This document shows, piece by piece, positions 33,087 to 64,000 of a stretch of 64,000 bases of DNA. The stretch is taken from assembly GCA_029948255.1 (NCBI GenBank), contig JALIZF010001911.1, positions 62,001 to 126,000 on the forward strand, written 5' to 3'. The DNA is from Telmatactis stephensoni. Lineage: Eukaryota > Cnidaria > Anthozoa > Actiniaria > Isophelliidae. Within the stretch, counting starts at the first letter, position 1. Each line of letters begins with the position of its first letter. The notes under the pieces were generated by a model, which searched no databases, was not told where the DNA came from, and worked only from the letters and a program-made list of their open reading frames with translations. The translations under genes and the position numbers were made by a program.

Positions 33087-33254
33087 ATCAAATTATTCGT
33101 GGATTCCGGTTTCTGAATGCCCTTACATGGTTCGAATTGTTTGCTGCTTTGAAAAGTTCTTATTTCATTGGAAGTACTAATGTCATCGGTAAAATAAGTT
33201 TACTATTGTTCAATGAAGGGTTGTGCTTCAGACGAATTAACTAATAGGGAGGTT

Positions 33255-34323
33255 CACAGGGGGCAGAGGAGGGTCCCTTTTGACGTATCTTTACTTAAAG
33301 CCTTTTACTTAATACTTTTGTCTTTCCGCGCGCCATCTTGTTTTTTTTGTCATTTACCGCTGTACAATTACACCACGCGCTCGCTTGATATTTTTTGTTT
33401 ACATTTCTCCGATCGCGCGAAATAGACTAACTAGCCGTTTCTAACAGAAAGTGAAGTGCTGCGAGCAGTTTAAGTACTCATATACTGTATTTAATATTCA
33501 TTTGGTTGCGGATGTGCACATTAAACATCTGTCAATTTAGCCATGGTCGCCATGATTTAGCTGAACTAGTGAGAGTAGTCTGTGTAAATAAAGCAAACTT
33601 TCGATTCACTAGAAATTTTAGCGATATGATGTGGCTGTCTGTGAGATTTTACCTCTTTGAAGAACGTTCGAGTACAACTTATCGTCTTACAGCTTCAACA
33701 GTAGCTTCGATCGATGAAAAGCTTGTAAAAGAACATTGCCTTCCCCTAGCTATAGAAATATCACTTAACATTTTGTGACCTTGATGCATACTTCTAGTAA
33801 CATAAACAACTTGATAATAGTTAATTGTGAATAACAATGGTTTAATTACCTCGAAAAAATACCCAGCTGAATCCTAATTCATATCATGTCGCCATTCTGT
33901 TTCTCACATCGTACAAACACAAGTAAATCCGCCTTATCTCGCAACTGCTCTTAACCAGTTGTAACGACCAGTTGTCGCGTGGTGAGTGCAGTTGTCATAT
34001 TTTAAGTGATATCCGATGACCATTAATTATCATTCCAAAGATATTTCGATGACGTCACGAATCATCGTTCATTCCACGTATCCACGTATCTACCAAGAAG
34101 TCGAGTTCAGAGCTGGTCTATAAACACGCCGCGCATGACACACAGGAATCCCACTCCAAGATTAGTGTCGCTGCTCGCTTCGCTCGCAGCAATAAGTGCG
34201 ATCGCACTTATTAGCTGACGGGAACGATTCGTACAGCGGCAAATAACTAAAAAAGATGGCGCGCGGAAAGAGATTAGAGCATTAAGTAAAGATACGTCAA
34301 GACACCCTCCTCTGCCCCCTGTG
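33255..34323. mobile_element. 1.07 kb hAT-like non-autonomous element
   Basis: The arms of about 110 bp start CACAGGGGGCAGAGGAGGGT and are mirrored at the right end, sharing GACGTATCTTTACTTAA, CCGCGCGCCATCTT and GCCGCTGTAC. GGAGGTT flanks both ends (33248-33254, 34324-34330), a 7-8 bp duplication. The interior has no transposase. The segment 33430-33480 resembles 5380-5430, inside the 7.3 kb element. Confidence 0.8.
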
Positions 34324-34330
34324 GGAGGTT

Positions 34331-35585
34331 TTAGCACAAAGTACGATTACGCAGGCCGCCCCAAAAGGGTTTCTGGGACTCAAGGCTCTGACCCTGAATG
34401 AGCAGGGCTCGATCCAGGGCTCCAAAGAAAGAAAGAAACAAAACTCCTGAAAATTCAAAGATTCAACCCGGACACAACTGTCTCGTAATTCTTTGGTGTA
34501 ATTTACGACAATCTGGTTATTCTCAAGTCTTTGGTTATTAATCAGCCAAAGTGCTAAAAGCGCTACACAATGCTACATGTTTTGGTAGGATTGTTTTATT
34601 AAAAAACGCATAAGATGCAATCATCAACAAAATTCATCATTCTAGTTGTGAGAAACGTCTTTTGCTATCATTTCGCTTAGGTATTCTGCTTCATGTTTTA
34701 CTGTATAGGAACACTCAATTTTACGGCGACTCAGATCATTAGAGTGAGTTTCGCATAACATTTGACGAGTGGGTTCCAAAGTTCGTTCTGAAGTCCCAAA
34801 GTTCAAGTGGTGCTTTGAAAGTTTACGAGCTTCGTTTTGTTCGTTGACGAACTTCGAACTTATTTTTCATGCGCAAATTCGGAAATTCGTTGGAATCGAG
34901 TTTCTTTGTTCATGCTAGCCATGATGGAAGTTTCCTGTTTTGATGATCAAATTGCGAACTTCTTTAAGCAGAGCTCTTTCTTGTTTTGTGATACAACTTA
35001 TTCTCAGTGCAAACCTTAAAATCTGCTTCATAAAACTAAAGACAATCTTGCAAAATTAGAAATGTTTATTATATTTCTAAAACTAAACTTTGTATTACGT
35101 CTATACTAGTACGAACAACTTGATACGTATGCTCTATAACCAACTGGTGCGGTTGTCTATTATACATACAGGTCTCTGTTTGATAGATATATAATACTCC
35201 ATATTTACACTATAAAACAATATTCTTGATTTACAGGCTTTTTATATATAATATAAACATGATCTATAAAAAATATCTAAGCTAATATACCCTTAATTAG
35301 GCAGGTTTTTAACACCAACGCGTTCAAAAATACAGTTTTTTATATTCAAATGCCGCATTAACACACAATCTAAATGGCGGGCTTCCTGTGGATTAAAAAT
35401 TATGACTATAACGCATGCGTATAATGTGGAATACCGCTGGAGACTATGATGGCACTCTCAAGAGATGCCTTCTAAACTATAACATCGTAAACAATAACGG
35501 CTATTGGTGTACGTACAGAGTATTTGAAAAATTCACACTAGAGAATTTACACTGCTCTTTGTACAAAACGTGAACAAAAACAAAT
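34331..35585. other. Intergenic / 3' flank of gene 2
   Basis: A+T-rich, no coding exon. It would contain the gene 2 3' UTR on the minus strand. An AATAAA on that strand is at about 35065-35070, and another overlaps the stop codon itself (about 35584-35589). Confidence 0.5.
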
Positions 35586-58212
<22,627 letters not shown>

Positions 58213-60791
58213 TCCTACAGAAATAGACAAATGGTTTACAGTTAGTGGACAAGGACATCACAACATATGTTCACAGTATAAATAAGTTGCCTTTTAAGTT
58301 CCTGCATGAGAATTTTCTACAATTTCTACAATTGTCTGAGAAAACTTGCATTCGCACTCAGGACAATTTTGTAGCTCTTTTGCTGAACGTAGAAAAATTA
58401 GACTGAACAAGTAACAGATCTGTTGACAATTTCTACAGAACTCTTTCTTGGTAAATAAAAACCACAAACGTCAAATGACTACTGCAGTCTCGCGTGAAGG
58501 AGTTTGCGGGCGATTTCCCACTCACCAAAAGAATGAAAATTTTGGGTAATTAGATGGTCATTGTAGTGTGTTGTCGTCACGCCAGTAGCGCGCATATCGA
58601 ATTAAAGCCACTGCTTTTGTTGATCAACAAATATACGAATATGTCTCTACTTTCGAGAGCATTGTATGCGTTTTCGATGAAAACGATTAGCGTTTTCAAT
58701 CAGTTTCGAATTCGTTTTGATGCAAAGCCAAAACGCATTGAGCTACTGACAAAGTGTATACTTTTAAACTAATAGAAACGCTTTAATGTTGTTGGCTAAC
58801 CATATTAAATCATTGGGGTTCAACCTTGCTATCTCGCAACACAAAATCGCTCGATTTAGTGAGATTTCAAGATATCCGATCGACAGCCGTTTTTCTCGTG
58901 TTTGCATGCGTATATATTTGAATTCAATTGCAAATTATCAGACATTGACGGGCCAAAATTTCAACATCACAGCAACATATCAGCGAGAACAAGAACAAAT
59001 CTCTAAAAGATCGTCAAATGAAAACGATTTGAAGAAACAAAACTTCCAATGTCGTCTCATAAGAAAAGGGGTTAGTGAAAATGAAAACTGAGCCTATGAA
59101 AAGATTTGATCTACGAGAAATGGAACAAACACGGCATAGATTATCAACATAAAGAAAATAGGTTTGCATGTATTCGGCGGGATTCTACTTGAACATAACA
59201 TTCTACCAACAACACTCGGTTTCCTAGTTACTGAAGATTGACCAGAAAATCCATCAACTTTTACACAGTGAGAACGTAGAGAAGTCGACGCGAGTTTAGA
59301 TAGCTATTGGACTGTTGTCAAACCAGAGACTAACCCACGCACGCATTAAGTTCGTCATTATTTTATAAAACTTAATTTTAATACCTTTCCGTTTGACTAA
59401 TCTTTCGCGTTTCAGACTCTGTTTAATATGAAGGCCAATTGTCCCTGGTAGCTGGGATAACCCTTTTATTCTCTGTGTCTTTTCGAGGGAAAAGGAAACA
59501 AAACAGCTACTCCCGGCTACCAGGGGCAACTAGACTTAAAATAAACATGGCTTCTAGAGTGAAAGAAACGCGGAACTCAGCACATCTTCAAGACGTACCT
59601 TGCTGGGTAACGCATAGGTCTATTTGCATCTTCTTGATCTTTTTGTATCAACCAAACTTTACATGATTGTTGAATTATTTATTGCAGTCAATAGTTATCA
59701 CGACCACAAAACCAAAATGGTTTACCAAAGCAAACAACTGCAATGCCCGAAGAAGTTTCAGACTGAAAAATTGCAATATTTTAATAATCAAATAACTGGG
59801 CACTCCGTTGTTTAGGTATATAATATCACTAACTCAAAAATCAAAGGCAAAAATAAGATATCGGTTGAATCATTGACTTATTCATTCACTTGACTCAATT
59901 TTATTGGCGCAATTAATTAATGGTCCAAAGGTCTGTTCCAAAGTCGCTTTTTTCGATATTTTTCTATAGAATTTTCACGACAATTGAAAATGAACTTCAC
60001 TGAGAATTTTCCTCCGACAAAATCTCTTTAAACCCTTCCTCTTAATTTCCACTTGCCCCTTTTAATCCTTCTCCAAGCTGATCTTTAGTCACGCTTCTGA
60101 TTCCATAAATATCCTATATTCTTTTATTCGTCCGAACAGCAACCATTTAAATATTTACAGTAATTTTATTTTACTATTTAATTTGTCGATATACACACTG
60201 ATATATACAACGAAAGTCGCTTATTATGTCGTCGAATGATAAGCCAGCATATTAAATCTGATGATGATGATGATGATCAACATCATTCATCAATGAAAGA
60301 ATGAATGAAAGGACGAATAAGAGATCGAATGACTGAAAAAATGAAAGAATAAAAGAAAGAAAGAATGAGTATAAAGACGACGACAAAGAATTAAGACGAA
60401 GACAACCTGGAAAGTAAAGGAATGAACAATGAAGGAAGGAAGACATGAGAATTTTCACGTTTTCAACAACAGGTACAAGAACAAGAAGAACAAGAAGAAG
60501 AAGAAGAAATCATGAAAGATCATCCGATCCTCATAACACACACACAAAAAAAGATCTATTTTGATAATTGATGATAACTGCAGCGTACGTGATCAGCTCT
60601 TTATAAGTACCAGTTTATATTATGTTATTTATTCTGCCAATAACGACATTGAACATTAAACCTCAAGAATTTAAGCTTAAAGAACATTTATAATAACATC
60701 GACGTATTCATCTAAAAGGCTATCAAGTTCAGTACGGCTACAGTCTGACCTTGTACTGATTTTGCAATTACCGACAACCTACTCTTTCAAT

Positions 60792-60922
60792 AGAGGGATT
60801 TCACAGCAGCCATGTTTGTGGTCAAAACAATAGAGTTTTTTTCCCAAGAGAAATCAAATTTTTGTCATTCAAAAACTTTCTATTGTACTTGCCCACAAAC
60901 ATGGCTCCATGAAATCCCTCGA
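60792..60922. mobile_element. 131 bp foldback MITE
   Basis: AGAGGGATTTCACAGCAGCC and CATGTTTGTGG are mirrored by CCACAAACATGGCTCCATGA and AATCCCTCGA. The 109-codon ORF starting here is incidental. Confidence 0.68.
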
Positions 60923-62099
60923 TTAACTATTAAATTCAGACATGTAATACGTGCATATCATGAGCTTTTCTACAAAGCACGAACTATTCTTTGTGCAATA
61001 AGTTTTCTCAAATTAAAACGCAAACAAAAGGAAAATTGTTACACAAAAAAAAGGCAATTGTTAACACAACAAAAATTAATACATTTAAAGTTGCATTCCG
61101 AAGGCATTTTTCTCAGTTTTGCTAAGGAAACAAGACCTTAATGGTACAGCAGTTTGGAAATGGTCATAAATTACGACTGAACATTTGTATTACGTTTAAA
61201 CCTATCAAACCTTAAGTTTGAAGTAACAAAAAATTGTGTGCCACTTAGTGTTGTATAATGTACGTATTCGTTGTATACGTATAAATGTACCTGTCCATAT
61301 GACATAATAAATTTTATCTAGTAAGGAAAGATATGTTGAAGTAAGTTTCGTAACGTAACACATGCAACGTACCATTTCTTTAATTCTCGTCATGAGTGAT
61401 TCTGTATGTATGAGTTGGAGTATGAGTGCCCTATAGTAATAATTTTTACGTTTTATTTAACTCTTTATTGTAAAAGTGTAGTTATATACAAAGTTATCTT
61501 TAGCATATACTGACTAAACAAAGTAATATAATTGTAGTTATATATAGTGCCTCGGTTGATAGCAGCATTTTCAAGCTCGTTACGCTCATAACTCACTGAA
61601 TAAGTTACGTACCAAATATCAATAAGGATATCGATATCTATTAAATCGATCTTTTAGGGACTTTAGGGAGCAAGATGCACAAGATTCCACAGTATGTGTC
61701 TGACCCTAACAGTTTCGTACAATGAATCTCGAAAGGGCTTCGCTCACTGAGTTCCTACGAAAACGTGGCAAACACCATGGAATGTATCTTATCTCAGCGA
61801 AATGATCATATTACTACAAGCATTTGTTTGACCTTACTGTCTGGGTTGGAGACACAAGGCAAATGTACTTCAAATATTTGAAATTGTTGTTCGTTTCGCT
61901 CTTGATTTTGGCATGGCAAACTGTTTGCGGACGTGTTTTCAAGAGAACGAAATGAATAGCATAAAGCGTGTGAGAAACTGAAACGCCTTTGACAGTTTTC
62001 CAAGAAAGGAAATAAAAAAGGTAAGAAGAATGAAAAAAAGAAAAGCGAAAGGGAGATTGGAAGATAAAAATGCAGCAAAGCCAACAAAAGGAAAGAATA

Positions 62100-62272
<173 letters not shown>

Positions 62273-64000
62273 CTGTCTTTTATATTTTGAAAGCCACGAT
62301 ATAGAGGTAGCAAATATAACCCAAATCTTCATATAAAACTCTAGAACAAACCACATGCATATTCAGAGTTCGTTCAGCATGATATATCATTAGAGTCCAA
62401 AAAATCTCTCTCATCTTTATTCATGTTCAATTATCAGCGTGTGGTGACAAAAGACAAAACAACTGAACAATATTTTTAGCTGGTAAAACCAAAACAACGA
62501 ATTCTCTTTGGTCGTCAATACACTATCAAGCTATCTGAACTAGCCTTCTGACGTCGATACAACACCGTATCTTTTCTAATCAGTTCTTCAATATTTTTTC
62601 ACCATAGAAACAATAATAAATCGTTAGCAAACAAAGGTTTTTCATAAGTACGTGTTTACAATGAGTTAAAACATCTTATGGAAACAAAACCAGGGCTTTT
62701 TTAAAAACGTATAATATGTAGCATATTTTAGTGCCAAGTCTCAACTAACTGTTTTAATTGCTAGGCGATTTTCCATATATTTGTTGGAGCAATTAGATTA
62801 CTAGGAAAATGTATGTTCTTGTGAATAAAGGTTCTAAAATCCTTATTGCCATCTTAAATACTTGTAAAGTACAATGTTTTGTACGAAGATAGAAGTATAA
62901 ATGACAAGCTCAGTGTAATTTTAAAATGTTGTTTTCAAGTGGACAAGGAAGCAACTGTTGGAGATCAATTTTGTATATTTTAGGTGTTATTTTTTATCGA
63001 GATGGAACTGATCCACCACATCTCAGTGCGCAGTCGAAGCAGGTCGAAGAAAAACCGCGTAATAAATGCAACACTCATGATATGCTTGAGGATTTAGATC
63101 TAAATCATCCATAATGAGATTATTTTTGGTCGCAAATTGTCATGAGAACTTAGAATTTTTTTAGCAATATAGACTAGTCAAAATAAAAGACGTGAATGAT
63201 GGACAAATTTGTCAGTAAATTTGTGTGGTTGTCAAAGGTCGGAATCACTAGGCTTTTTATTTTGATTTCACGTAAATTCAATCCATTTTTGATGAAAAAA
63301 AGGAGGAAAAATTTAAATGAACAAAAAAATAAACAAGGTCATTTTAAGAAACGAACAAAGAACAATATGTCGGGCATTCAGCATTGGCGAACAAAAACAC
63401 GATTATGATTTGGATATCACGCAAATATTCCATAAAAGTTATATAAAAGAGGAGCGATGTAAGACAAATACACAAATGAAACAGAGTAAGAAATTAAAAA
63501 CACGGCTCTTTATACAATAATTAATTCATTTTACGATTTAGATCTATTTTTGTCGATGTGGTCTGTTTGACATACCAGACATAAATACACAATCCTAAGA
63601 CGACGACACACGATTTTTTTTTTAAAAGATTTCTATTGATATGGAAAACGAAAGAAAATCGAACAAACATGAAATGACTCTTGTAATTGCATTCGAAAAA
63701 CGTGTACTTCGAATCTTAATGAGGAACAATAGAAAAAAATCTGATTGTACTACAAAAATATAGTTTACATACTCATTCCTATCAATCTATATTATTAACC
63801 AGGTACTATAATGTTTTCGCGTGCGATAAGGAATGCTATGAGCTTGAATTACAGCGTGAAGTACCCTCATGTGATATGCATATACTGTACTTTGTAATCT
63901 AACTTTTGGCTGGATATGGAACATGTGATCGATCAAAAAAAACACGGTACGCTCGACTGATCAGAAACAGTACACGACCAACACTCCTTAGACAAACTCA

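Noticed and set aside
32688..33180. ORFs with 7-residue repeats (DSKGWIL-type)
   Set aside because: Read through a 21 bp minisatellite that is open in all frames, fused to a MITE. No gene structure.
33506..33778. 90-codon ORF inside the 1.07 kb element as a transposase remnant
   Set aside because: No transposase motif or recognisable domain, and no other frame continues it. Treated as chance.
58554..59091. Possible gene on the plus strand (72- and 101-codon ORFs)
   Set aside because: Different frames, no recognisable domain, no convincing splice sites between them.
59540..59610. Candidate first coding exon of gene 2 (ATG near 59610, donor AAG|GTACGT on the minus strand)
   Set aside because: It would end in phase 2, but exon 1 needs phase 1 or a non-coding partner, and the start lies close to a foldback element. 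It remains possible only as 5' UTR.

Overview
This is a eukaryotic, animal-type window of about 62% A+T. It has spliced genes with short exons and GT-AG introns, long simple-sequence tracts and a dense population of small inverted-repeat transposons. There are no operons, ribosome-binding sites or CRISPR arrays. Two large genes, both on the minus strand, account for all the coding sequence I can support. Their content (a secreted vWA/TSP1/discoidin/C-type-lectin mosaic and an invertebrate BAHCC1/TNRC18 homologue) suggests a marine invertebrate, most likely a cnidarian. The taxon is an inference, not something read directly.

Layout. Positions 3-7318 form a roughly 7.3 kb non-coding unit with matching 80 bp terminal inverted repeats, a 184 bp satellite array at one end, a ~195 bp degenerate array at the other, and smaller MITEs nested inside. 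From 9037 to 29301 (minus strand) is gene 1: 22 exons whose phases all join, giving a predicted 1628-residue secreted protein. Its order is signal peptide, Cys-rich module, two TSP1 repeats, vWA, five F5/8C (discoidin) domains, a second vWA and a C-terminal C-type lectin domain. An alternative signal-peptide exon lies at 29556-29610. From about 29.6 to 35.6 kb is intergenic DNA with a microsatellite, a TTAA-flanked MITE pair, a 21 bp minisatellite and a 1.07 kb hAT-like element. From 35586 to 58212 (minus strand) is gene 2: 24 exons, also phase-consistent, giving 2792 residues. It is a nuclear chromatin protein of the BAHCC1/TNRC18 family with a conserved coiled coil, basic/AT-hook-like segments, a Tudor-like region and a C-terminal BAH domain. 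From 58.2 to 64 kb lies its upstream region, with no supportable exon.

The genes are unrelated in function. Gene 1 should act outside the cell in adhesion, matrix or mucus, with metal-dependent vWA, glycan- or lipid-binding discoidin, and lectin modules. Gene 2 should read histone marks in the nucleus. Their introns share the same transposon load: many foldback elements of 130-720 bp, several with clean target-site duplications (TA, TAA, 7-8 bp), plus microsatellites that often sit just inside splice donors. No coding ORF for a transposase or reverse transcriptase was seen, so every element here is non-autonomous or truncated.

I saw no unmistakable new molecular system. The best candidates for novelty are the 7.3 kb TIR element, the 2.58 kb CACTG-ended element built from ACTC/GAGT half-sites, the architecture of gene 1, and its two interchangeable signal-peptide exons.
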